Part shown: in pieces, positions 30,496 through 39,297 of the stretch
How the letters are laid out: every line of letters starts with the position of its first letter
Position numbering within the stretch: the first letter of the stretch is position 1
From: Oscillospiraceae bacterium
GTDB taxonomy: Bacteria > Bacillota > Clostridia > UBA1381 > UBA9506
Direction: 5' to 3'
Length of the DNA stretch: 64,000 nucleotides
Assembly (NCBI GenBank): GCA_015068855.1
Contig: SVJS01000003.1
Span: 62,001-126,000, forward strand
Program-made: the position numbers and the translations under genes
Notes under the pieces: generated by a model
The model's input: only the letters and a program-made list of their open reading frames with translations
What the model was told of the DNA's origin: nothing
Databases searched by the model: none

Positions 30496-31374
30496 ATGGA
30501 TTTTTTAACAGAATTTGAAGCCAAAATCAATGTAGCAAATCAGTCCTTACAAAAATATTTTGCCAAGAAGGAAAACCACCAGATGTCAATCTATGACGCC
30601 ATGGAATATAGTTTGTTTTCCGGGGGCAAACGAATCAGACCTGTTTTGTGTGCAGCTTGTGCCGAACTCTTTGGAAATGCCGAAGATGTTATGCCCTTTG
30701 CCTGCGCCATTGAGATGATTCATACCTACTCACTGATTCATGATGATTTACCCTGCATGGACGATGATGATTTGCGTCGCGGTAAGCCCACCAATCACAT
30801 TGTTTATGGCGAAGCCATGGCAGTTTTAGCAGGCGATGGACTTCTGAATTTAGCCTTCGAAACAGTCTTAAATCACTCCAAGGCATCTCCTGCGCTTACC
30901 TTAGAAGCACTCCGCATTATCGGTGAAGCAGCCGGTGCTGAGGGCATGATAGGCGGGCAGGTAATTGATTTGGAATCCGAGGGAAAAGCAATTGATGCCG
31001 TGACCTTGATGGCGATGCATGTACATAAGACGGGTGCTTTGATTATGGCTGCTGCCAAGGTTGGTGCCTTAATCGGTGGCGGAACCAAGGAAGATATTTT
31101 GAACATGGAAAAATTTGCCCGTTATTTGGGTGTTGCTTTCCAGATTAAAGATGATATCTTAGATGTTGAAAGCTCAGTTGAAGTTCTTGGCAAGCCTATC
31201 GGCAGCGACCAATCCAACGAAAAAACAACCATTGTAACGCTGTATGGCCTCGAGCAGTCACGCAAAATGCTCGAAGATTACACAAACAATGCTATTGAAA
31301 CCTTAGAAGAATATGGGGACCGTGCAGCTTTCTTAAAGGAGCTTGCTTTGTTCCTGCTTCGTCGTGACAGATAG
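30496..31374 (+). CDS. ispA: Polyprenyl synthetase (farnesyl/geranyl diphosphate synthase)
   Basis: SLFSGGKRIRPVL, first Asp-rich motif DDLPCMDDDDLRRGKPTNH, second motif QIKDDILD. Confidence 0.95.
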   Translation: MDFLTEFEAKINVANQSLQKYFAKKENHQMSIYDAMEYSLFSGGKRIRPVLCAACAELFGNAEDVMPFACAIEMIHTYSLIHDDLPCMDDDDLRRGKPTNHIVYGEAMAVLAGDGLLNLAFETVLNHSKASPALTLEALRIIGEAAGAEGMIGGQVIDLESEGKAIDAVTLMAMHVHKTGALIMAAAKVGALIGGGTKEDILNMEKFARYLGVAFQIKDDILDVESSVEVLGKPIGSDQSNEKTTIVTLYGLEQSRKMLEDYTNNAIETLEEYGDRAAFLKELALFLLRRDR

Positions 31375-31471
31375 GAAAGAATGACGTTTTATATCTGTTG
31401 AGATGGGGATTTTATGAAGTATCTTGCAGAGCTCTTTCTGACAAAATATTGATAACGGTCCTTTTTTGTGA

Positions 31472-31500
31472 TTTACAAGCGTGTTTAATTGTGTTACAAT
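31472..31500 (+). promoter_or_regulatory. Sigma-A-like promoter of the OLE-like RNA
   Basis: TTTACA (31472-31477), 17-bp spacer, TACAAT (31495-31500); predicted start is 7-9 nt downstream, at the 5' strand of the closing stem. Confidence 0.7.
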
Positions 31501-31508
31501 ATGTAATT

Positions 31509-32136
31509 AGAGTGGTGCAGTATTCTAGTCAGTTCTACTCATTCCCAGGACGGGCCTAAAAATCCGTTGAAGGGCACATCGATGAAGTTCCTGGTGCTTG
31601 CTTTCGACGCCCAGTCGGGGGTTGGTGCTGGGAGTTAAGGCTTAGGGGCGACCTGCAATGGCATGTGGGATCCGACCCCTTTGCCGTGGAGACCTGTTCT
31701 TGTGTTCCAATGTGCGTCCGTGGTTTTACCATGACCGCAACGGGATACGAAGCAGGATTAAACCTGCCAGGCGGTGTGAATTTGCCTTTTGGCAAAGGAA
31801 TGCTGTGGGCAGTGTAGCCTGCCTTGAGTGGCATTGGCGGATAGCGGATCAGATCTAAAATCTTCGGCCAAAGGTTTTGGATTATTGCTGCTTGAAACTT
31901 CTGTTGCAAAAGAGGCTAAGAATGTGTGTGACTGTTTGGGAAATCCTCTAGACTGTTCCTTTTGGAGATACACTGAGGATTGCAGTGCGGAATTAAGTGG
32001 TGATTCGGTTTTGCGATGGGTGACCACGCAGATTGAGCATGAAAGGGAAACCGCTGATTTGGCGACATTTCAGCTGCTCTTTGGGAAAGCCTACCGAACC
32101 TAAACCGTAAAATTAACTCAGTTGTATTACCACTCT
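31509..32136 (+). ncRNA. OLE (ornate large extremophilic) RNA candidate, about 628 nt
   Basis: About 800-nt protein-coding gap between ispA and a multi-TM gene. AGAGTGGT (31509-31516) is perfectly complementary to ACCACTCT (32129-32136). Internal hairpins CCAGGA/TCCTGG (31545-31550/31589-31594), GCAGG-attaaa-CCTGC (31752-31767), TTTGCC-tttt-GGCAAA (31781-31796). xseB-ispA-RNA-OapA-like order and length match the OLE locus. Confidence 0.85.
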
Positions 32137-32178
32137 TTTTATTTAATATCATGTCAAACATACAGTAAGGTGGTTACA

Positions 32179-32790
32179 TTGACAGAAGACAGTAAACAAA
32201 AAAAGAAAATTAAAATTGCAGGTAATCGTGCAACGGGCAGAAAGATAAACTACAAATGGGTTGTTACCATTTTAGTTTGGACTTTTTTTATTTCATCGGG
32301 CATGCAAATGATTCAATCGGGCCTTATGAGTCGGGTGACGCTTGCGCTTGCCTTTTTAATTTTGTTTTCCTTTATTTTAATCGGTATTATTTTTGATATT
32401 GTCGGCGTTTCGGTAACGGCGGCCAGTGAGGTGCCCTTTCATTCTCTGGCATCCCGTCGCGTTCGTGGTGCAAAAGAGGCGGTCTGGCTGATACGTAATG
32501 CAGATAAGGTCGGTAGCTTTTGTAATGATGTTATCGGCGACATTGCGGGCATTATAACGGGTAGTGCCTCGGCCACGATTGTGGGGATGCTTGTTGTGTA
32601 TTTTGAAAACAGCAATTCCTTTTTGCTCACGATTGTTTTGGCCGGTCTTGTAGCCGCAATGACAGTTGGCGGTAAGGCAGCAGGCAAAGGTATTGCCATT
32701 ATGAACTGCAACCGCGTCGTTTTTTTTGTTGGTAAACTCATTAGTTTTTTTATACCAAGCAAAAAGAAAAGAAAGACAAAAGCGAAGTAA
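32179..32790 (+). CDS. OLE-associated protein A (OapA)-like membrane protein
   Basis: TTG start after aaggtgg; 203 aa with about four hydrophobic segments (WVVTILVWTFFISSG, VTLALAFLILFSFILIGIIFDIVGV, FCNDVIGDIAGIITGSASATIVGMLVV, SFLLTIVLAGLVAAMTVGG) and basic N- and C-termini; immediately downstream of the OLE-like RNA. Confidence 0.8.
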   Translation: MTEDSKQKKKIKIAGNRATGRKINYKWVVTILVWTFFISSGMQMIQSGLMSRVTLALAFLILFSFILIGIIFDIVGVSVTAASEVPFHSLASRRVRGAKEAVWLIRNADKVGSFCNDVIGDIAGIITGSASATIVGMLVVYFENSNSFLLTIVLAGLVAAMTVGGKAAGKGIAIMNCNRVVFFVGKLISFFIPSKKKRKTKAK

Positions 32791-32871
32791 TGTAATAACA
32801 TTTGGCGGTTTCTTAAAACGGAAACAGGCCTGTGAAGCAAGAAGGACAGTTTTTGAGATGGAGCAGAACAA

Positions 32872-33759
32872 ATGATTGAGAGAAAAGAAATCGATTTAGC
32901 ATCACAGTCGGTGTTTGGTCAGTATATCCATAACCTTGATAACTCCACCTATAACTTTACCAACATGTATATGTGGGCAGGTGATGGCGACATCACTTAC
33001 GGCGAAACAGACGGCTGTCTGGCTATTTTCTTTCAAGGCAAGCGCCGCCCCCTTTCGGTTTCCTATCCCGTCGGAGACGGGGACAGGAAAAATGCTATTC
33101 TCCATCTTTCAAACTATATTCGTGAGCTTGATTTACGGCCGGTTTTTCGCAATCTTTCCCGAGAGATGGTTGCAGAATTGGAAAGCCTTTATCCCGGCGC
33201 TTTTGAATTTGTTGAGGACAGAGCAGCGGCGGATTACATTTATGAAACGGAAAAAATGATTACACTTTCCGGAAAAAAGTTACATGCTAAGCGCAATCAT
33301 TATAATTTTTTTAAGAATAATTATGCTTATGTATATCGTCAGCTTACGGCGGAGGATATGCCGGATTGCATGGCTCTTTTTGAGCGTTGGCTTGATGAAA
33401 AAGAAAATAAAAAATGGATTGGTACATCCCGTGAAGCAACGGCAAAATTGTTGGGAAGCTTTGCTGCCTTACCGGTTCGCGCAGGCGGTTTATACGTGGA
33501 GGATGAATTGATTGCCTTTTCTGTGGGTGAACCTGTGACAGAGGACACGGTTTTGGTTCATCTTGAATTTGCGGCAGATATCAGGGGCGCGTTTAACGTG
33601 ATAAACAGTGAATTTTGTGCCCATGAATGGCCGGGATATACCTACGTTAACAGAGAAGAGGATATGGGCTTAGATGGTCTTAGGCAAACCAAGCTTGCCT
33701 ATCGTCCTGTCAGATTGTTGGAAAAGTTTAATGCTGTGCAGATAGCACCCTTACAGTAG
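32872..33759 (+). CDS. DUF2156 (phosphatidylglycerol lysyltransferase C-terminal-like) protein
   Basis: FTNMYMWAGDGDITYGETDGCLAIFFQGKRRPLSVSYPVGDGD, KKLHAKRNHYNFFKNNY, YVNREEDMGLDGLRQTKLAYRPVRLLEKF. Confidence 0.85.
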   Translation: MIERKEIDLASQSVFGQYIHNLDNSTYNFTNMYMWAGDGDITYGETDGCLAIFFQGKRRPLSVSYPVGDGDRKNAILHLSNYIRELDLRPVFRNLSREMVAELESLYPGAFEFVEDRAAADYIYETEKMITLSGKKLHAKRNHYNFFKNNYAYVYRQLTAEDMPDCMALFERWLDEKENKKWIGTSREATAKLLGSFAALPVRAGGLYVEDELIAFSVGEPVTEDTVLVHLEFAADIRGAFNVINSEFCAHEWPGYTYVNREEDMGLDGLRQTKLAYRPVRLLEKFNAVQIAPLQ

Positions 33760-33761
33760 AC

Positions 33762-33803
33762 GAAAAAAGACCCGTCAACCAAATGGTTGACGGGTCTTTT
33801 TTT
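33762..33803. terminator. Bidirectional terminator
   Basis: aaaaaagacccgtcaaccaaatggttgacgggtcttttttt. Confidence 0.85.
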
Positions 33804-33813
33804 ATGTAACAGA

Positions 33814-35082
33814 TTAACTGAGAATAGCGTCCATAGCGCAAAGCAAGGAAACCTTGGCACTTTCGTAGGTAAGTCCGCCTTGCAGATAAACCGCATAGGG
33901 CTTGCGAATGGGGGCATCAGCTGAAATTTCAATGCTGGCACCGGAAACAAAGGTGCCGGCAGCCATAATAACAGGGCTTTCATAACCGGGCATATCCCAG
34001 GGCTCGGGGCGAACCTGACTGTCAATGGGAGAGCCTTTTTGGATGCCGCGACAAAAAGCGCAAACTTTTTCTGCATCGCCAAGTCGCGCAGCCTGAATGA
34101 TGTCCGTCCGTTCTGCATCGGAAGCAGGGGAGACATCAAAGCCCGAAAGTTCCAGCATGCGGGCGGCCAAGGCAGCTGCTTTAAGACTTTGTGAAACGGT
34201 GTGGGGCGCTAAAAACAAACCCTGAAAAAAGAGCCTGTTCACGTTTAAGCTGGCGCCAACCTCGCTTCCGATGCCGGGCGCCGTCAGACGGGCGGCTACC
34301 TTTTCGACCAGGTCTTTTCGCCCTGCGATATATCCACCGGTGGGCGCAAGACCGCCACCCGGATTTTTGATTAAAGAACCTGCCATTAAATCAGCACCTA
34401 CCGCTGTTGGTTCTCTATCTTCAACAAACTCTCCGTAACAGTTATCCACCATGCAGATAACATCCGGTTTTTTGGCTTTGATATGGGAAATTAAATCACC
34501 AATTTCGGAAACGGAAAGAGATTTCCGCCATGCATAGCCTTTCGAACGTTGAATAGCGACCATTTTGACTGTGTTATCCAGCGCTGCGTCCAAAGCGGCA
34601 TAGTCAGGCGAGCCGTCAGGCAGAAGCGGAACGACGCGGCTTTTAACACCCCATTCAGCTAATGAGCCGTCGCCTTGGTTACCACGGAGACCAACGGCTT
34701 CTTCCAGGGTGTCATACGGCGTGTCTGTTGCAAATAAAAGAGTATCGCCCGGCCTTAAAACGCCGAATAAGCACGCAGCCAGAGCGTGTGTTCCCGATAC
34801 AATCTGCTGCCGCACCAGGGCGCACTCTGCTCCGAAAACCGAAGCATAGATTCTATCTAAGGCATCGCGACCGGCGTCATCATAGCCGTAGCCTGTGGTT
34901 CCCAGAAGATGCCGCTCACTAATGCCTTCGGCATGGAAAGCGGCTAATACTTTTGCCTGGTTATTTTCGGCTTGTGCTTCAAAACGACGGAAAGAAGCAG
35001 AAAGGTCTTCCTCAGCCCGGCGCATCAGGTCAAATGTTTGTGTGCGGATGCCGTAAACATCCTTCATAATTTGTTTCATCAA
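33814..35082 (-). CDS. PLP-dependent methionine gamma-lyase/aluminium-resistance (YnbB) family protein
   Basis: LLGTTGYGYDDAGRDALDRIYASVFGAECALVRQQIVSGTHALAACLFGVLRPGD, AGSLIKNPGGGLAPTGGYIAGR. Confidence 0.88.
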   Translation of the reverse strand: MMKQIMKDVYGIRTQTFDLMRRAEEDLSASFRRFEAQAENNQAKVLAAFHAEGISERHLLGTTGYGYDDAGRDALDRIYASVFGAECALVRQQIVSGTHALAACLFGVLRPGDTLLFATDTPYDTLEEAVGLRGNQGDGSLAEWGVKSRVVPLLPDGSPDYAALDAALDNTVKMVAIQRSKGYAWRKSLSVSEIGDLISHIKAKKPDVICMVDNCYGEFVEDREPTAVGADLMAGSLIKNPGGGLAPTGGYIAGRKDLVEKVAARLTAPGIGSEVGASLNVNRLFFQGLFLAPHTVSQSLKAAALAARMLELSGFDVSPASDAERTDIIQAARLGDAEKVCAFCRGIQKGSPIDSQVRPEPWDMPGYESPVIMAAGTFVSGASIEISADAPIRKPYAVYLQGGLTYESAKVSLLCAMDAILS

Positions 35083-35501
35083 CGTGCATATACTTCCTTT
35101 GCAGACAGAACTCTGATGCCACCGGTTGTCAAAACACGAACGGCCAGTTCTGCATTATTTGTTTTCAGGATGAGACTTGTTTTTTCGTTAAGTGCATAAA
35201 GGTATTCCACAGAGATACCGTTATCACGCAGAAGACAAAGGGCTTTGTTCAAATTGCCAACCTCATCGTCAAGCTCAATACCGATGACCTCGGATGTCTT
35301 TACCATAATATCATGCTGTGTTAAAATTTCGTAGGCTTTATCGGGATCCGGCACAATGATACGGAGGATACCATAGTTTGTTGTGTCAGCTAAGGACATA
35401 GCGCGGAGATTGATTCCGCCCTCTGCTAAAATGGAGGTAATGGATGCAAGTTTGCCCCCTGTGTTCTCTACAAAAATAGAAATTTGTTTGACCATTTCCA
35501 T
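35079..35501 (-). CDS. Tandem ACT-domain protein
   Basis: KQISIFVENTGGKLASITSILAEGGINLRAMSLADTTNYGILRIIV and a second ACT half. Confidence 0.9.
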   Translation of the reverse strand: MEMVKQISIFVENTGGKLASITSILAEGGINLRAMSLADTTNYGILRIIVPDPDKAYEILTQHDIMVKTSEVIGIELDDEVGNLNKALCLLRDNGISVEYLYALNEKTSLILKTNNAELAVRVLTTGGIRVLSAKEVYAR

Positions 35502-35544
35502 GTAAACACGTCCTCTCTAATTTTTTTGCCAAAATGTATTGAGA

Positions 35545-36123
35545 TTATTTATAATCATAGCCTAAGGCAAAGGCTTTTTGGTTAAGCTCTAAAAACTTTG
35601 CGGGAACGGCATCGGTCAGCGCCTCCTCCCAGATTTCGCGGGGAAGGGCAGAGTTTTTTGCCATAACACCAATCAGCGCAACGTTGACGGCCTTGATGTT
35701 TCCGGCCTTGCGAGCCAACTCTAAGGCATCACAGCTGATATAGCTGACACCTTTTTGAGCAAGTGTTTCCAAAATGTTTTTTGGATATTCCATAGCGCCT
35801 GTAATGACGGGCATGGGTTTTGTCTGCTGTGTGTTAATGATTAAAATACCGTCTTTCTTTAAGAAGGGAAGGGCGCGGTAAGCTTCCAGCTCTTCAAAGG
35901 CAATGATCATGTCTGCCTCGCCTTTTTCAATGACAGGGGAAGCAACGCTCTCACCGTATTTAACATAGGTCACAACACTGCCGCCGCGCTGGCTCATGCC
36001 GTGCACCTCAGAAAGTTTAACCTGTTTACCGGCCCGCATGGCAGCGGCCCCAACAATACGGCTGGCAAGCAGAGTTCCCTGACCGCCAACGCCGACAATC
36101 ATAATATTCATATTGACCTCCAT
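35545..36123 (-). CDS. iorB: Indolepyruvate:ferredoxin oxidoreductase beta subunit
   Basis: MNIMIVGVGGQGTLLASRIVGAAAMRAGKQVKLSEVHGMSQRGGSVVTYVKYG. Confidence 0.93.
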   Translation of the reverse strand: MEVNMNIMIVGVGGQGTLLASRIVGAAAMRAGKQVKLSEVHGMSQRGGSVVTYVKYGESVASPVIEKGEADMIIAFEELEAYRALPFLKKDGILIINTQQTKPMPVITGAMEYPKNILETLAQKGVSYISCDALELARKAGNIKAVNVALIGVMAKNSALPREIWEEALTDAVPAKFLELNQKAFALGYDYK

Positions 36124-36150
36124 CTGTCCTAACGGACTAAGCTTTTTGTT

Positions 36151-37908
36151 TTATCGGGTTACATCAACAATGCTACCAAACTTACAAATGTTTTTGCACA
36201 ATCCGCAGCCATTACAAAGCGTGCTGTCAATCACAGGACCGTTTTCTGTCATGGAAATGGCAGGACATCCGAGCTTCATGCACATTTTGCAATTTTTGCA
36301 GGCGTCTGTAATGGTGCAACAACCTGTGTAGCCTGCTTTTTTCAGCAGCGCACAAGGACGCTGTGCAATGATAACAGAGGGTTCCTCTGCGGCCAGGTGT
36401 TCACGGAGAACCTTTTCAAATGTGGTTACATCAAAGGGGTCAGCAACGGTGACCAAATCAACACCAATGGCGTGGCAAAGCTTTTCTAAGTCAACCTGTT
36501 TGGCAGGCTCGCCCTTGATGGTTTTTCCGGTTGCAGGATTATCCTGATGGCCTGTCATACCGGTGATGGAGTTATCCAGGATGATAACGGTGGAAGTACC
36601 TTTGTTATAGACCATATCCATCAACCCGGTAACACCGGAGTGGAGGAAGGTTGAGTCGCCTAAAACAGCAACAGATTTTTTAGCAAATTCACGACCACGG
36701 GCCTTTTCCATGCCGTGCAAGCCGGAGATGCTGGCGCCCATACAAATAATGCTGTCAATGCTGTCTAAGGGTTTGGCGCAGCCTAAGGAATAGCAACCAA
36801 TGTCGCCGCTGACAGCAAGCTTTAACTTATTCAGAACGTAAAAGACACCACGATGAGAGCAGCCGGGGCACATAACCGGCGGGCGAACGGGAATGTCCTC
36901 ATCAACGCTGTAGCTGACGGGAGTCGTGTCTCCGCCCAGTTTTTCACGGAGCATGCCGGCGGAATATTCACCGATTTCAGTTAACAGTTCCTTGCCCTTG
37001 ACGTCAAGGCCCATGGCTCTGATTTGGCGTTCAATCACGGGGTCAAGCTCTTCAATCACATAGCAAACATCAACGGCCTTGACAAAGTCCTCAATTAACT
37101 TTGTGGGCAGGGGATGAATCATACCAAGCTTCAAAATCGAGGCATCAGGAAACGCCTCGCGGGTGTATTGATACGCAATGCCGGCAGCAATGAAACCGAT
37201 TTTTTTATCTTTCATTTCCACACGGTTGACAGATGCAGTGTTATTGTATTCTGCCAGGTCAGCCATGCGTTTTTCAACAATCACATGCTTGGGACGGGCG
37301 TTGGCAGGCACCATAACATGCTTAGCCGCATCTTTTTGATAGTCACGAACGGGAACCGCTTCGCGGGGGAAAAGTTCAACCTCACTTTGTGAGTGCGCAA
37401 CACGTGTCGTTAAGCGGACCATAACGGGTGTATCAAAGGCTTCGCTGATTTTGTAGGCTTCTTTTACAAAGTCGCGGCAATCACTGCTGTCGGCAGGCTC
37501 TAACATGGGGATTTTAGCAGCAACAGCATAATTGCGGCTATCCTGCTCATTTTGCGAGCTGTGCATGCCCGGGTCATCCGCCACACAGATAACAAGACCT
37601 GCGTTAACGCCGATGTAGCTCATGGTAAAAAGCGGGTCGGCTGCAACGTTAACACCAACGTGTTTCATGGCAGAAAGTGCACGTCCGCCGGCAATAGCGG
37701 CGCCGGAAGCAACCTCGACGGCAACCTTTTCATTCGGTGCCCATTCGGCATAAATTTCATCATATTTTGCAATAAATTCTGTAATCTCTGTGCTGGGGGT
37801 ACCAGGGTAGGAAGATGCAACATGTACGCCTGCCTCGTATGCACCACGGGCAATGGCCTCGTTGCCTAACATTAGTTTTTTCATGCTATCGATAACCTTT
37901 CTGCCCAC
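36151..37908 (-). CDS. iorA: Indolepyruvate:ferredoxin oxidoreductase alpha subunit
   Basis: GNEAIARGAYEAGVHVASSYPGTPSTEITE, CPGCSHRGVFYVLNKL, TPP-binding GDSTFLHSG, C-terminal CKNCKMCMKLGCPAI and CNGCGLCKNICKF clusters. Confidence 0.96.
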   Translation of the reverse strand: MGRKVIDSMKKLMLGNEAIARGAYEAGVHVASSYPGTPSTEITEFIAKYDEIYAEWAPNEKVAVEVASGAAIAGGRALSAMKHVGVNVAADPLFTMSYIGVNAGLVICVADDPGMHSSQNEQDSRNYAVAAKIPMLEPADSSDCRDFVKEAYKISEAFDTPVMVRLTTRVAHSQSEVELFPREAVPVRDYQKDAAKHVMVPANARPKHVIVEKRMADLAEYNNTASVNRVEMKDKKIGFIAAGIAYQYTREAFPDASILKLGMIHPLPTKLIEDFVKAVDVCYVIEELDPVIERQIRAMGLDVKGKELLTEIGEYSAGMLREKLGGDTTPVSYSVDEDIPVRPPVMCPGCSHRGVFYVLNKLKLAVSGDIGCYSLGCAKPLDSIDSIICMGASISGLHGMEKARGREFAKKSVAVLGDSTFLHSGVTGLMDMVYNKGTSTVIILDNSITGMTGHQDNPATGKTIKGEPAKQVDLEKLCHAIGVDLVTVADPFDVTTFEKVLREHLAAEEPSVIIAQRPCALLKKAGYTGCCTITDACKNCKMCMKLGCPAISMTENGPVIDSTLCNGCGLCKNICKFGSIVDVTR

Positions 37909-37959
37909 AGTCTGTCACATTGGCTGCCTGTTGTGGGCAAAACAAGCAGTGCATAATGG

Positions 37960-39267
37960 TTAGCGCAGGTCAATCACGTGTTTGGCCTTTCCTGTGGTAC
38001 GCGGAATGCTCTTGGGCGCCATGAGTTTAATCTTGGCAGTTAACCCTAAAACAACCTGTAACTTATGTTGAATATGTTTTTCAACGGCCTCAAGCTGTGC
38101 AAAACTGTCCAAAAGTTCTGCGTTATCCAGTTCGACCTGAACCTCGAGCTGGTCAGTATATCCTTTTTTTGTAACGATTAACTGATAGTACGGTGCAATG
38201 TGTTCAAGACCAACCAGAACGCTTTCAATTTGCGAGGGGAATACATTAACCCCGCGGATAATCAGCATGTCGTCGGTGCGTCCCTGAATCTTTGCCATGC
38301 GTCGATTGGTACGGCCGCATTTACATTCTTCATCAATCAAGTAAGAGATGTCCTTTGTGCGATAGCGCAGCACCGGAATGCCTTCTTTATTGATGGTTGT
38401 GATAACTACCTCGCCAACCTCGCCATCAGGCAACACCTCTCCCGTTTTCGGGTCAATGATTTCGTAAATGAAGCAGTCCTCAGCAATGTGCTGACCGCAT
38501 TTATGAATACATTCGCCTGCAACACCGGGTCCCATGACCTCAGAAAGGCCATAGTTTTCTGTTGCCAGGACGCCTAATTTATCTTCTAAAACGGCACGCA
38601 TTTCTTCCGTGTGACCCTCTGAGCCAAGCATGGCAAGACGGAGTTTGAAATCGTCTCTTTTATAGCCAAGTTCCTCCATCATTTCGGAAATGTGCAGGGC
38701 ATAGGAGGGCGTTGCCACAAACAGAGTGGTGCCGAAATCCTTCATCAGCATAATTTGCTTTTCGGTGTTGCCGCTGGATGTGGGAACAATGGTGGCGCCC
38801 AAGCGTTCCAAACCATAGTGCAGACCAAAAGCACCGGTGAACAGACCGTAACCGAAAGCAATCTGCGCAATATCTTCATCGCTGCCGCCTGCCTGAACAA
38901 CCAGACGGGCAATTAAATCAGCCCAGACATCCAGGTCGTTTTTCGTGTAACCAACCACGGTAGGTTTGCCGGTTGTACCGCTGGAAGCATGCACACGAAC
39001 GATTTTTTTCATGGGTGCAGCAAAAAGACCAAAGGGGTAGTTATCCCGCAGGTCATCCTTAACCGTGAACGGAATTTTTTGTAAATCATTAAGAGTTTGA
39101 ATGTCAGAGGGTTTTAAGCCAATGGCATCAAACTTCTGTTTGTACATGGGAACGTTTTCGTATGTATAGGCAACGATAGCCTTTAAGCGTTCCAATTGAA
39201 GAGCGTTCATTTTGTTTCTGGACATACACTCAATGTCTTTTTGATAGTACTGCATGGTACGTAACAC
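37960..39267 (-). CDS. paaK: Phenylacetate-CoA ligase (aryl-CoA ligase)
   Basis: VRVHASSGTTGKPTVVGYTKNDLDVWADLIAR, RTDDMLIIRGVNVFPSQIE; 435 aa. Confidence 0.95.
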   Translation of the reverse strand: MLRTMQYYQKDIECMSRNKMNALQLERLKAIVAYTYENVPMYKQKFDAIGLKPSDIQTLNDLQKIPFTVKDDLRDNYPFGLFAAPMKKIVRVHASSGTTGKPTVVGYTKNDLDVWADLIARLVVQAGGSDEDIAQIAFGYGLFTGAFGLHYGLERLGATIVPTSSGNTEKQIMLMKDFGTTLFVATPSYALHISEMMEELGYKRDDFKLRLAMLGSEGHTEEMRAVLEDKLGVLATENYGLSEVMGPGVAGECIHKCGQHIAEDCFIYEIIDPKTGEVLPDGEVGEVVITTINKEGIPVLRYRTKDISYLIDEECKCGRTNRRMAKIQGRTDDMLIIRGVNVFPSQIESVLVGLEHIAPYYQLIVTKKGYTDQLEVQVELDNAELLDSFAQLEAVEKHIQHKLQVVLGLTAKIKLMAPKSIPRTTGKAKHVIDLR

Positions 39268-39297
39268 CTCACAATGTATTTCTATATGATATGCTGA

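Noticed and set aside
31509-32136. Group II intron, tmRNA or riboswitch as explanations for the long non-coding block
   Set aside because: No intron-encoded protein or intron-like domain V noticed, no tmRNA tag ORF or tRNA-like ends, and far longer than a typical riboswitch. Size and neighbours fit OLE better.
31556-32161. ORFs inside the OLE-like interval (31556-31909 -, 31658-31858 +, 31758-32027 -, 31828-32103 +, 31916-32161 -)
   Set aside because: Overlapping on both strands, low-complexity translations, no RBS or family resemblance; the block is better explained as structured RNA.
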